Shown here piece by piece: positions 55,841-64,000 of a DNA stretch of 64,000 bases. The position numbers and the translations under genes were made by a program. Under the pieces are notes generated by a model that was given only the letters and a program-made list of their open reading frames with translations, had not been told where the DNA came from and made no database searches. How positions within the stretch are numbered: position 1 is the stretch's first letter; each line of letters starts with the position of its first letter. The DNA is from Actinopolymorpha pittospori (lineage in GTDB: Bacteria > Actinomycetota > Actinomycetes > Propionibacteriales > Actinopolymorphaceae): NCBI RefSeq assembly GCF_014873875.1, contig NZ_JADBEM010000001.1, forward strand, positions 3,100,001 to 3,164,000, written 5' to 3'.

Positions 55841-56605
55841 ATGCCGACGGACATCGAGGAACTCCGCCGCCAGTTGGTGGTCGAAGCCTTCCCGCGGGCC
55901 GCGACCTACGACGCGACGTGGGTGATGACGAACCAGATGGGCCCCAACGCGCTGTGGCTCGCCGAGTCGTTGGGAGAGGTGCTGCCGTTGGAGGCCGGGT
56001 CCCGGGTGCTCGACCTGGGCTGCGGCCGGGGCCTGACGTCGGTCTTCCTCGCCCGCGAGTTCGGGGTCGAGGTCTGGGCGGTCGATCTGTGGGTCTCGGC
56101 GAACGACAACTGGCAGCGCGTCCAGGAGGCCGGTCTCGCGGGGCGCGTCCATCCGATCCACGCGGAGGCACACACGCTGCCCTTCGCGGAGGGATTCTTC
56201 GACGCGGCTGTGAGCTTCGACGCCTACCAGTACTTCGGAACCGACGATCTGTATCTCGGCTACCTGTCCCGTTTCGTCAAGCCTGGTGGGCAGATCGGAA
56301 TCGTCGTTCCCGCGTTGGGTGCGGAACCGGACGTGTTCCCGCCGCCGCACCTCGCCCCGTACTGGGACTGGGACATGTGCTGCTGGCATTCACCCTCGTG
56401 GTGGCGCCGCCACTGGGAGAAGACCGGTCTCGTCGAGGTGGACGTCGCGGACCTGGTGCCGGAGGGCTGGGACCACTGGCTGCGCTGGGAGACGGTCGTC
56501 CAACGCGCGTGGACTGGCGAGGAGGAGCATGGCGGACTGTTGCGGGCCGACGCCGACCAGCGACTCCTCGGCTTCACCCGCCTGGTTGCCCGCCGAGCCG
56601 ACTGA
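55841..56605 (+). CDS. Class I SAM-dependent methyltransferase
   Basis: A 254-residue methyltransferase. Motif I is RVLDLGCGRGLTSVFLA, motif II EVWAVDLWVS, and FDAAVSFDAYQYFG lies at motif IV. Trp-rich C-terminal half (WDWDMCCWHSPSWWRRHWEK) may shape the substrate site. The methyl acceptor is unknown; small cyclopropane-synthase-like and natural-product methyltransferases look alike. ATG 55841 is used. Confidence 0.9.
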   Translation: MPTDIEELRRQLVVEAFPRAATYDATWVMTNQMGPNALWLAESLGEVLPLEAGSRVLDLGCGRGLTSVFLAREFGVEVWAVDLWVSANDNWQRVQEAGLAGRVHPIHAEAHTLPFAEGFFDAAVSFDAYQYFGTDDLYLGYLSRFVKPGGQIGIVVPALGAEPDVFPPPHLAPYWDWDMCCWHSPSWWRRHWEKTGLVEVDVADLVPEGWDHWLRWETVVQRAWTGEEEHGGLLRADADQRLLGFTRLVARRAD

Positions 56606-56678
56606 CGTTGCCGCGTCCTCTGCGTTCCATCAGCCGCACGCGCCACATCCATGCCGAGCTCCTGCGCGCCCGAGATCC

Positions 56679-57399
56679 TCAGCGCGTCGTGAGGCGGGCC
56701 AGCAGGTCGGGGAGTCGGAGGTCGGCCGCGCTGGTGAGGACGACGTCCGCCGCACCGAACATCGCGGCGTCCATGTAGGCGTTGGGGATCGCGACGGTCG
56801 CCATCCCGGCGCTCCTCGCGGCCGCGACGCCGTGAGGCGTGTCCTCCACGGCGATCGCCGCCGCGGGAGTGACGCCGAGGCGGTCCAGCGCCAGGAGGTA
56901 GACCTCCGGATCGGGCTTGTGGGCACCCACCTCGTCGCCGGTGGCGAGGACCTCGAACATGCCCAGGGCACTGACGCGGGACAGGTGTCCTCGCACCCAG
57001 TCAGACGCCGAACTGCTCGCGACCGCCGACCGCCGACCGCAGGCCCAGAGCCGGTGCCTGGCGCAACCAGTCCCGGATCCCTGGACAGAGGTCCATGCTC
57101 TGGTGCAGGCGTTCGCGGTGTGCGGCACGACGCGCGTGGCTCGCGACGCGGTCGAACGACGCACCGACCAGCGCGGCGAGCCGGTCGTAGCGATGCTCGG
57201 TGACGTCCCCGCCGTGCCCGGGCCAGAACCCGTCGTCAAGATCGAGTTGCAGGCCGTGGAAGGCCCACTCGGTCCGCCAGCTCTCCACCATCGTCGTCTC
57301 GGTGTCCATCAACAGGCCGTCGAAGTCGAAGACGAGGGCCGCGAAGACCCCACTGCCGGGCTCACGGTGCGACGGGTTGGTGGGTTGGTCGGTCGACAC
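56679..57399 (-). pseudogene. HAD-family phosphatase gene disrupted by a 7-bp duplication
   Basis: The N-terminal frame (57399 to 57001) carries motif I ALVFDFDGLLMDTETT and ends prematurely after LGLRSAVGGREQFGV. The rest is in another frame: SAVASSSASDWV (motif II), GAHKPDPEVYLLAL (motif III Lys) and AVEDTPHGVAAARSAGM (motif IV). At 57021-57040 the unit GACCGCC is repeated in tandem; removing one copy joins the frames exactly into a 237-residue protein of beta-phosphoglucomutase/phosphatase type. It may be a pseudogene or a slippage switch. Confidence 0.88.
57021..57040. repeat. 7-bp tandem repeat causing the frameshift
   Basis: GACCGCC, two full copies and six bases of a third. One unit too many explains the broken HAD frame. 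Confidence 0.85.
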
Positions 57400-57479
57400 G
57401 CCGCAACCCTAACCGCGCTCACCCAGGGCATCCGCATGCTCACGTGAGGAGAGCCCCGGAGACTTCCCTGCTGCTCGCG

Positions 57480-57518
57480 CCTCACCACCCGCCGTACTCT
57501 GCCCCGCGGGTGGTGAGG
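57480..57518. terminator. Terminator hairpin downstream of the kinase gene
   Basis: A perfect 13-bp stem, CCTCACCACCCGC (57480-57492) with 57506-57518, and a 13-nt loop. It separates the minus-strand kinase gene from the HAD gene. Confidence 0.7.
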
Positions 57519-57553
57519 CGGCCGGGGCTGTCACTTCACGCGCTGCTTGCCCC

Positions 57554-58495
57554 TCATTCGCGGCCGAGCAGGATGTGCGCGATGGCAGTGTCGGCAGGGG
57601 TATGCACCGTGGTGTCGGAGTTCTTCGCGTCCCACAGAACGCTCTGCAGGATGCGGCCGAGCGTCCACCCCGTCGCCCGCCGTCGGTCCAGGCCGAGTGT
57701 GTCGGTCATCAGGTCGAAGCGTCGACGGACGGCGCGCGGGACGTCGCCGGTCGCCACGATGTCGTACCACCTGTTGTGCAGGGCGGGAAGGAGTTCGAAC
57801 CCGGGGTCGCCAACGAGCGGTTTGGGGTCGATGGCCAGCCAGGGTTCACGTTGCTGGGAGGGCAGGGACGCCAGGGTGTTGTAGAAATGCAGATCCCGGT
57901 GCAGGAGTCGGTCGCCGCTTTCCGGTACGAGTTCGCGCACCGCTCGCGCGCAGTCCTCGATCAGTCGACGCTGGGGCCCGGACGCCAGGGTGAGCACGTG
58001 TGGCACCTCGTCGAGCCAGCCCTCCACGACGTCGGCCAGCCGGGACACCCCTGGCGGAGCGGGGACGGCATTGAGCCGGGTGAGGAGTTCGGCGATGATC
58101 GAGAGCGCGGCCATGTCGTCCTCCATGGTCTGCAGGGACCGCACGTCCAGGCGCTCCAGGAGCATCGAACCCGAGTCCGGATCGTGCTTCAGCAGGCGTA
58201 CGGCACCGTGCCCGGCCCACGTGTGAAGTGCGATCGGCTCGCCACGGGTCTCGTGGTCGACCGGCTGAAGCTTGAGAGCCGCCGGGGTGTCGTCCGCCCG
58301 CAGGACGGGAACGACGAGCGCGACCGCCCCGCAGGCCGGTCGTCCGTCAAGGCGTAGTTGCCAGTGGTCCAGGAGGCGCGCTGCCAGCTGTGGCAGGGCC
58401 TCGATCCAGGGGCGGCCAGGCTCACCAAAGAACTTCTGGTGGGACGCGACCAGGTCCGCCGGTACGTCGATGAGAGGGGTGTGTGTGGAAGGCAT
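57554..58495 (-). CDS. Aminoglycoside/hydroxyurea-type phosphotransferase
   Basis: A 313-residue kinase of the streptomycin 6-kinase (APH(6)/hydroxyurea kinase) family. The catalytic loop is DRLLHRDLHFYNTLAS, with Asp as base and Asn for metal, and the DFG-like part is LAIDPKPLVGDPGFELLP. The nucleotide lobe has AALKLQPVDHETRGEP. It may inactivate streptomycin-like drugs or phosphorylate an unrelated metabolite; many actinomycetes carry such genes in silence. Start ATG 58495. Confidence 0.9.
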   Translation of the reverse strand: MPSTHTPLIDVPADLVASHQKFFGEPGRPWIEALPQLAARLLDHWQLRLDGRPACGAVALVVPVLRADDTPAALKLQPVDHETRGEPIALHTWAGHGAVRLLKHDPDSGSMLLERLDVRSLQTMEDDMAALSIIAELLTRLNAVPAPPGVSRLADVVEGWLDEVPHVLTLASGPQRRLIEDCARAVRELVPESGDRLLHRDLHFYNTLASLPSQQREPWLAIDPKPLVGDPGFELLPALHNRWYDIVATGDVPRAVRRRFDLMTDTLGLDRRRATGWTLGRILQSVLWDAKNSDTTVHTPADTAIAHILLGRE

Positions 58496-58894
58496 GCGCC
58501 GTCATCTCCAGAAACGTGCGGGCGTCGGCTTGCGCCGACTGCCTCGATCCATGGCGGGAGCTGGATTTCTGGACGCGGCGGAGTCGCGTGTCTGGAGGGC
58601 GAAAGGCAGCGCGCGAACGCTGTCGGGTCAGCCAGTAACCACCGGTCGGAGGTCCCCGTGATCACGGAGACGCCGGTGGAGTCGCGGTGCTGGGAGTCTG
58701 AGCACGCGACGACACGTCGTTCTCTGCCGTGTCAGCGCGTGCCCGGGCGGCCGGGTAGTCCCACCCGCCCCGTGATGCCCTGAGACATCGGTGCCTTTCG
58801 ATCGCTGTGGCTGGCTGTGGCTGGACCTTACCCCGTCGGGAGTCCGCGGCACCAAGAGATTCTTCCGGCGCCACGTCCTCCCGCTGAGCCCCTC
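58496..58894. other. Intergenic region, about 400 nt
   Basis: No convincing gene. It contains a 12-bp perfect palindrome CCGTGATCACGG (58656-58667) and a short tandem GCTGTGGCTG repeat (58804-58823). It could hold the kinase promoter. Confidence 0.4.
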
Positions 58895-59803
58895 CTACCG
58901 AGCCGTTTCCTGCTCGACGTCCGCACCCGACATCGCGTCGACGAGGTAGACCTGTGTGCCGGCCATGGGGTCGCGCGCCTGCAGGGTGTGGAACATCGGC
59001 GCGTCCGACCCGTTCAGATCGACCACGGTGGCCCCGGCGCCCTTGACCGCTCGCTCGAGCCACGGCGGAGCGGTCAGATCGATCCTGGTGACCACACCGG
59101 GCGTGACCCACACCGGAACACCGCGCAGCGAGCCGGCCAGCTGGAGGTGGAAGTGACCGCAGAGCACGGCCCGTACGTCGGTGCCGACGAGGGTGGCGCC
59201 GAGGTCGTCCGCGTTCCGCAGCCCGACGGACTTCATCAGCGGCGAGGACTCGAGTGCGATCGGTGGGTGGTGGAGAACGACGATCGATCCGGCGTCCGCC
59301 GGCTCGGACAGGATCGCGCGGAGCCACGCCAATTGGGCGGTGCTGACCTGGCCGTGCACGGATCCTGGAACGAGGCTGTCCAGCGTGATGATCCGCAGGC
59401 CGGCGACGTAGCTGAGCGCCGCGTGCTCCTCACCCGCGTCGGTGATCCGAAGGCCGAGGTCGCCGCCGTCCGGGCCCAGATGGCCGGTGCCGAACACAGA
59501 TCCGAAGGCCGATCGCGTGTCATGGTTGCCGGTGCAGTAGACGTGCGGGATACCGCGCTCGGCCGCGAACCGGCCGACCCGCTCCCGGACGCCGGTGCAC
59601 CCCTCCGCCGAACCGTCGTCCGCGATGTCGCCGCTCACGACCACCAGGTCGATCCCAGGTACGAACCGCGCGTCGTACAGCATCCGGTCCAAGGCCGCGG
59701 TGGCGTCGACGCCGTCCTCGTCGATGCCAGGGGCTGTGAGGTGGGTGTCGGACAGATGCAGGATTCGGTGGCGTCCCCTGCGGGACACATGATCGTGCGT
59801 CAT
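58895..59803 (-). CDS. Metallophosphoesterase (CpdA/Icc-like)
   Basis: A 302-residue two-metal phosphoesterase. All motifs are present: ILHLSDTHL, VVSGDIADDG, YCTGNHDTR, VVLHHPPIAL and VLCGHFHLQ. The closest described relatives hydrolyse cyclic AMP or other phosphodiesters; the substrate here is not known. No signal peptide. Start ATG 59803. Confidence 0.92.
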   Translation of the reverse strand: MTHDHVSRRGRHRILHLSDTHLTAPGIDEDGVDATAALDRMLYDARFVPGIDLVVVSGDIADDGSAEGCTGVRERVGRFAAERGIPHVYCTGNHDTRSAFGSVFGTGHLGPDGGDLGLRITDAGEEHAALSYVAGLRIITLDSLVPGSVHGQVSTAQLAWLRAILSEPADAGSIVVLHHPPIALESSPLMKSVGLRNADDLGATLVGTDVRAVLCGHFHLQLAGSLRGVPVWVTPGVVTRIDLTAPPWLERAVKGAGATVVDLNGSDAPMFHTLQARDPMAGTQVYLVDAMSGADVEQETAR

Positions 59804-59943
59804 GGCTGCTCCTCATCTCCTCGATGAGGGCACCCAGGCGGTCGATGCCCCGACTTTCACTCCCCGGTGGTGGACCCACCCGCGCCAGTCGTGTGAGTCG
59901 AGGCTACGTCAACCGCGTCGGACCCGGGTCCACCGGCTCGGGA

Positions 59944-60576
59944 CTACGCCACGGTCGCCGGTGCCTCCTCGGGCTCGCGTCGCTCCGGGACCGACAGCTG
60001 GTTGAACGCGTAGTAGACAGCCAGCAGGCCGTGCAGGGCGAGCATCGCCCACGGCGCGAACAGGGCCAGCACGACGGTCACCGGATATCCCAGCGAACCG
60101 AGATTGAACCGGACCCGCGTAGAACGGGCGGCCTCGGCGTCCACGGTCGGGCGGAGCAGGTGACCCCGGTGGACGACGTAGGACCAGACGCATCCGTAGA
60201 GCAGCGCGTGGATCACCATGACGCCGCTGTAGATCACGCCCGCGACCTTCGCGTCCCCGGTGTTGCGGAGGTGCTCGGCCAGAAGTGCCGTCGGCCACGG
60301 CAGCGCGGCGACCACCATGAGCAGCAGGAGGTTGAGGAAGACCAACGTACGGTCGACCTTCGCGATGAGTCCGAACAGTGCGTCGTGGTTGACCCACATC
60401 ACGCCGATCACCAGGAAGCTGACGACGTAGGCGACGTACGACGGCCACTGCTCGAGCAGCGCCTGGGTCAGTCGGTGCCCGGAACCCTCCGGAACCGGGA
60501 TCTCCAGGATCAACAGCGTGATGGCGATGGCGAAGACGCCGTCGCTGAACGCCTCGACACGTTTGGTGTCGTTCAC
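59944..60576 (-). CDS. TMEM175-family (DUF1211) potassium-channel-like protein
   Basis: A 210-residue protein with six membrane helices. The helix 1 hallmark is EAFSDGVFAIAITLLILEI, with the FSD triad of TMEM175 channels, and VIGVMWVNHDALF follows. Bacterial members conduct potassium. GTG 60576 overlaps the haemoglobin stop as GTGA, so the two proteins are made from one coupled message. Confidence 0.92.
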   Translation of the reverse strand: MNDTKRVEAFSDGVFAIAITLLILEIPVPEGSGHRLTQALLEQWPSYVAYVVSFLVIGVMWVNHDALFGLIAKVDRTLVFLNLLLLMVVAALPWPTALLAEHLRNTGDAKVAGVIYSGVMVIHALLYGCVWSYVVHRGHLLRPTVDAEAARSTRVRFNLGSLGYPVTVVLALFAPWAMLALHGLLAVYYAFNQLSVPERREPEEAPATVA

Positions 60577-61028
60577 GCGAGCCCGTCCCAGCCCCAGCGC
60601 GGCGTTGGCCCCGGCTCCCCGAGGTCCGTGTCGACCGGCTGGGTCGAGACGTCGCGGGCGATCTGGGTGCCCCAGTCGAAGTACTCGAGGACGCGCTTGC
60701 GCAGCTCCTCGTCGTCTGGGAGCTCCTTCTCGACGGCGGCGGCCATCAGCTCCATCCAACGGACCCGGTGCTCCTCGGTGATCGACAACCCGAGGTGGAC
60801 GCGCAGCAGAGCCTGGTGTCCACCGAGGTCTGAGGTGAACCCCGCCGGCCCACCGAAGACCTCGGCGAGCCAGACGGCGACGCGCTCGACGTGCGTACGG
60901 GTGAAGTTCGCGAAGACCGGGGCGAGGAGCGGGTCCACCAGCACGCCGTCGTAGAAGGTGTTGCTCAGTCGACGCAGTGCGTCGAGGCCGCCGACTGCTT
61001 CGTAGAGGGTCTCGGGTCGGTCGGTCAT
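60573..61028 (-). CDS. glbO: Group II truncated haemoglobin
   Basis: A 151-residue globin. LYEAVGGLDALRRLSNTFYDG begins the fold; FANFTRTHVERVAVWLAEVFGGP and LGGHQALLRVHLGLSI, which includes the region of the proximal His, match the group II (GlbO) pattern. It binds oxygen or nitric oxide through haem. ATG 61028 has AGGAGG upstream. It is translationally coupled to the TMEM175-like gene. Confidence 0.92.
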   Translation of the reverse strand: MTDRPETLYEAVGGLDALRRLSNTFYDGVLVDPLLAPVFANFTRTHVERVAVWLAEVFGGPAGFTSDLGGHQALLRVHLGLSITEEHRVRWMELMAAAVEKELPDDEELRKRVLEYFDWGTQIARDVSTQPVDTDLGEPGPTPRWGWDGLA

Positions 61029-61183
61029 GGTGGTTCCTCCTGCTGCGGGACCCGCGACGTGGCGGACGCCCCGTGATGATCGCGGGTCCTGTACCAGTCG
61101 CTTCTAGCATCTGGAGCCGAGCCGCCCGGGGCCAGGGTGTCCAAAGCCCTCACCGTCGCGGCGAGGGTGAGGGGTGGTTGGCC

Positions 61184-61189
61184 TAGACT
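61184..61189 (+). promoter_or_regulatory. Candidate -10 element of folP
   Basis: TAGACT, the same hexamer as before the SRP RNA and lysC; a start near 61197 gives a leader of about 34 nt. Confidence 0.5.
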
Positions 61190-61230
61190 CGTTCGTCCAG
61201 TAACGGGTTCGCGACCGCGGGTGGTGGGCG

Positions 61231-62088
61231 ATGGCCGGTCGACCGGCGCGGTACGTTCCGGGCCTCCCGACGCCCTCCCGCCCGCTCGTCATGGGCATCG
61301 TCAACGTCACGCCCGACTCCTTCTCCGACGGCGGACTGTGGCTGGACCCCGGCGCCGCGATCGCTCATGGCGAGGCCCTTCTCTTGCAGGGGGCGGATCT
61401 CGTCGAGGTGGGTGGTGAGTCCACCCGACCCGGCGTGGCCAGGACGAGCGCGGAGGAGGAGAAGCGCCGGGTGCTCCCTGTGGTCCGGGCCCTGGCCGCC
61501 GACGGAGCCCTCGTCTGTGTCGACACGATGCGCGCGGAGGTGGCTCGCGCCGCGGTCGAGGCGGGGGCGTGCATGGTCAACGACGTCTCCGGCGGACTCG
61601 CCGACCCGGCGATGCTGCCCTTCGTCGCCTGCGCCGGAGTGCCGTACGTCTGCATGCACTGGCGTGGGCACTCGGTCGACATGCAGGCGCGCGCCACCTA
61701 CCGCGACGTCGTGGCGGAGGTACGGGCCGAGCTGAGTGATCGGATCGCGGCCGCGTTGGCGGCCGGGATCGACGCCGACCGGCTGGTCATCGACCCCGGG
61801 CTCGGCTACGCGAAGACGGCGGAGCACAACTGGGCGCTGCTCGGCGCACTCAGCCACCTTGCCGCGCTCGGCCATCCGATCCTGGTGGGCGCGTCCCGCA
61901 AGTCCTTCCTGGGGCTTCTGCTCGCCGACCGCGCAGGCGGTGAGCCACGGCCCACCGGTGACCGAGACGCCGCGACGGCCGCGGTCTCCGCACTCGCCGT
62001 GTCCGCCGGAGTGTGGTGCGTTCGCGTCCACACCGTGCCCTCGACCCTGGACGCCGTACGGGTCGCGGCGCGCCTGGCCCTGACCTGA
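61231..62088 (+). CDS. folP: Dihydropteroate synthase
   Basis: A 285-residue TIM-barrel enzyme that joins p-aminobenzoate to the pterin in folate synthesis. PLVMGIVNVTPDSFSDGG, DLVEVGGESTRPGVA, CMVNDVSGGLAD, LVIDPGLGYAK and ILVGASRKSFLG are the family motifs. In the last motif RVHTVPSTLDAVRVA replaces the usual RVHDV, a small oddity. No other folate gene is adjacent, so it may be a second copy (FolP2 type) rather than the main enzyme. Confidence 0.93.
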   Translation: MAGRPARYVPGLPTPSRPLVMGIVNVTPDSFSDGGLWLDPGAAIAHGEALLLQGADLVEVGGESTRPGVARTSAEEEKRRVLPVVRALAADGALVCVDTMRAEVARAAVEAGACMVNDVSGGLADPAMLPFVACAGVPYVCMHWRGHSVDMQARATYRDVVAEVRAELSDRIAAALAAGIDADRLVIDPGLGYAKTAEHNWALLGALSHLAALGHPILVGASRKSFLGLLLADRAGGEPRPTGDRDAATAAVSALAVSAGVWCVRVHTVPSTLDAVRVAARLALT

Positions 62089-62146
62089 GCGCGGCGCGCC
62101 GATATCCCGTTGACCCTTCCGCGCCGCGTTCCCTACTGTCCCGGGC

Positions 62147-63034
62147 GTGATCAGTCAGCACCCGCTGGGATACCTGTTGGGCCTGCAGGGGATAGCCATG
62201 CTCCGCGCCTTCGCCGGGGACTACGACCGCGAGTTCGTCGAGGCCCGCCTGACGGAGATCCAAGCGCTGCTGGACGCCAGGCCGGAACTCGGTGAGGGAG
62301 CCACCCTCGCCCCCATCACCACCGTGGACGGCTACCGGGAGTGGGCGCAGTTCTACGACGAGGCGGCCAACCAGCTCATCGAGTTGGAGCAGCCGGTCGT
62401 CCGGGAGATCCTCGACGGGTTGGCGCCTGGCAGGGCCCTCTACGCCGCCTGCGGCACCGGCCGGCACGCGTCGTACCTCGCCTCGTCGGGGCACGAGGTG
62501 ATCGGCGTCGACAGTTCGCCGGAGATGCTGGCCAAGGCCCGGGCCAAGATCCCCGAGGGCACCTTCGTACTCGCCGACCTGCTCGACCTCCCGCTGCCGG
62601 ACGACCACGTGGACCTGGTGGTCTGTGCCCTGGCACTCACCCACGTACCCGACCTCGAGCCGGTGCTGGCCGAGTTCGCCCGCGTCCTGCGTCCCGGCGG
62701 TCACCTGGTGATCTCCGACTCCCGAGGCCTGCTCGGCGATCTCGGGCTGCCGTTGATCAAGACCATCGACGGTGGTTTCGGATACCTGCCCACCTGGAGC
62801 CGTCACACCAGTGACTACCTGCGGGTCGCGCTCCCGCTCGGGCTGCAGGTCCGCCGGTGCGAGGAGCCGCGGCGCCCCTACCCGCTCGTCGACGCGACCG
62901 ACGCCTACACCCCGGTACCCGGTACGCCGCCCAACATCTGGGCCCTTCACTCTTGGTGCGTCGACGCCACCAACGCCGCCTACCGGGGCGTCCCCGTCGC
63001 CGTCATCTGGGACTTCCAGCTGTCCGCCTCCTGA
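62147..63034 (+). CDS. Class I SAM-dependent methyltransferase
   Basis: A 295-residue methyltransferase. About 70 N-terminal helical residues come before motif I RALYAACGTGRHASYLA, motif II EVIGVDSSPEMLAKA, motif IV VDLVVCALALTHVPD and LRPGGHLVISD. The substrate is unknown. GTG 62147 lies 7 nt after TACTGT, so the transcript is probably leaderless. Confidence 0.9.
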   Translation: MISQHPLGYLLGLQGIAMLRAFAGDYDREFVEARLTEIQALLDARPELGEGATLAPITTVDGYREWAQFYDEAANQLIELEQPVVREILDGLAPGRALYAACGTGRHASYLASSGHEVIGVDSSPEMLAKARAKIPEGTFVLADLLDLPLPDDHVDLVVCALALTHVPDLEPVLAEFARVLRPGGHLVISDSRGLLGDLGLPLIKTIDGGFGYLPTWSRHTSDYLRVALPLGLQVRRCEEPRRPYPLVDATDAYTPVPGTPPNIWALHSWCVDATNAAYRGVPVAVIWDFQLSAS

Positions 63035-63049
63035 CCCGCCCGCCACTCG

Positions 63050-63072
63050 CGGGCCCACGACAGGCGGGCCCG
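63050..63072. terminator. Candidate terminator hairpin
   Basis: CGGGCCC (63050-63056) and GGGCCCG (63066-63072) with a 9-nt loop, after the methyltransferase gene. No T-run. Confidence 0.4.
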
Positions 63073-63198
63073 AGCCCCGTACGTCATGCCTGTCGGGCGT
63101 ACGCCGTACGTCCCGACCGCGACGGGCCCGCCGTCCCGTGTGCTGGGTGCATGTCGGTGCCTACGGTGCGGTGGAAGGGCGGACCGGAGAGGGGCACC

Positions 63199-63933
63199 AT
63201 GTCGGACAACTCGCATGCTGTGCATGTCCGTGACGGCTGGATCGGCGTCGAGCCGACGGTCCTGATCTTCGACGTGAACGAGACGCTGATCGATGTCGAG
63301 GCGATGAGTCCGCTCTTCGAGCGGGTCTTCGCCGACACGCGAGTCCTGCGGGAGTGGTTCGGCCAGGTGGTCATGTACTCCATGACCGTCACGCTGTGCG
63401 GTTGCTACGAGGACTACTTCGCACTGGGGCGCGGAGTGTTCTCGATGCTCGGCGACATCCACGGAGTGAAGGTCACGCCCTCCGACCTCGACGACCTCGA
63501 GCACGGGATGCGCACCATGCCCGCCCACCCCGACGTCGAAGAGGGCCTGCGGCGGTTGCGGGATGCCGGCTTCCGCATGGTGACCCTGACCAACTCGCCT
63601 CCCGTGGCCGGTGGCCGGACCCCGCTCGAGCACGCCGGGCTCGCGGGTTACTTCGAACGGCAGTTCAGCGTCGACACCATTCGTACGTTCAAACCGGCAG
63701 CGCTCACCTATCACCTGGCTGCCCGCGAGTTGGACGTTCCTCCGTCGACGTGCCTCATGGTCGCCGCGCACGTCTGGGACACCATCGGCGCGCAGAGCGC
63801 CGGCCTGTCGGCCGGCCTGCTCACCCGACCCGGGAACGCTCCCTTGCCGGTCCACGGCCTGCCGCAGCCGAACATCGTCGCGTCCGACCTCCCCGACTTC
63901 GCCGACAGACTGATCGCCCGCTGGCGTACCTGA
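63199..63933 (+). CDS. Haloacid dehalogenase type II-like hydrolase
   Basis: A 244-residue HAD protein. The nucleophile Asp is in VLIFDVNETLIDVE; MVTLTNSPPV is motif II; TFKPAALTYHLAARELD holds the Lys; MVAAHVWDTIGAQSAGL is motif IV. This matches the L-2-haloacid dehalogenase branch, though many members are phosphatases. ATG 63199 follows GGAGAGGGG. Confidence 0.9.
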   Translation: MSDNSHAVHVRDGWIGVEPTVLIFDVNETLIDVEAMSPLFERVFADTRVLREWFGQVVMYSMTVTLCGCYEDYFALGRGVFSMLGDIHGVKVTPSDLDDLEHGMRTMPAHPDVEEGLRRLRDAGFRMVTLTNSPPVAGGRTPLEHAGLAGYFERQFSVDTIRTFKPAALTYHLAARELDVPPSTCLMVAAHVWDTIGAQSAGLSAGLLTRPGNAPLPVHGLPQPNIVASDLPDFADRLIARWRT

Positions 63934-64000
63934 GTGGCCTGGTCCGCGCACCGCCATGCTGGCGTGCCGCCGAGGACTACTACCTGGCGGCGACGCTGCC
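63934..64000. other. Right edge, no gene recognised
   Basis: 67 nt with no supported start or frame; a gene could begin beyond the edge. Confidence 0.3.

Overview
The window is GC-rich, gene-dense DNA from an actinomycete (Actinomycetota). The evidence is the gene order dnaX, ybaB, recR, DUF5063, then lysC-asd, the decaprenylphosphoryl-arabinose genes (ubiA-type transferase, dprE1, dprE2, gtrA), many GTG and TTG starts, and several genes that appear to be leaderless, with a TANNNT hexamer 6-7 nt before the start codon. I cannot name the genus. All calls come from reading the sequence; no database search was run.

Region 1 (1-4800) looks like a phage-like or other accessory element. The 3' end of a + strand gene is followed by a block of small minus-strand genes: HNH nuclease, zinc-ribbon protein and several unknown small proteins. 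Many overlap at their start and stop codons. A nearly identical 17-bp motif lies in front of two of these genes. The block ends at a large perfect inverted repeat (36-bp arms) between two divergent genes for membrane-anchored proteins. No integrase or structural gene is visible, so the element probably continues to the left.

Region 2 (4841-9042) is dhaK-dhaL-dhaM. DhaM carries EIIA, HPr and an apparently complete enzyme I, so one chain could carry phosphate from PEP to the dihydroxyacetone kinase. Region 3 (9035-16080) has divergent genes for a PrsW-type membrane protease and an HtrA-type protease, a frameshifted helical-repeat gene, a DUF1232 protein, two tandem Excalibur proteins and a sortase. 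Region 4 (16300-20600) is a MarR-transporter-YceI operon in which the transporter and the YceI protein share an added carboxypeptidase-regulatory-like domain.

Region 5 (20789-37620) is mostly core: a shortened MDR dehydrogenase, tRNA-Ser(GGA), SRP RNA, dnaX, an MFS transporter, ybaB-recR-DUF5063, a VOC/AraC pair, the minus-strand ubiA-dprE1-dprE2-gtrA cluster, lysC-asd and a phosphoribosyltransferase. dprE1 has Ala where M. tuberculosis has the benzothiazinone-target Cys. lysC has a clear internal start for a beta subunit. Region 6 (37621-46201) has a sugar ABC importer without its ATPase, a PadR-DHA2 exporter pair with a palindromic operator, a double GNAT protein and a DUF418 membrane protein.

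Region 7 (46335-63933) begins with a glycyl-tRNA synthetase whose alpha and beta subunits are fused, which is unusual for an actinomycete. It continues with a SnoaL-like protein, a sialidase-like propeller, a lipoprotein-type serpin whose signal region has lost its start codon frame, a solitary peptide-binding ABC lipoprotein, a MEDS/ATPase regulator, two methyltransferases, a HAD gene broken by a 7-bp tandem duplication, an aminoglycoside/hydroxyurea-type kinase, a metallophosphoesterase, a truncated haemoglobin coupled to a TMEM175-like channel, folP and a haloacid-dehalogenase-like protein.
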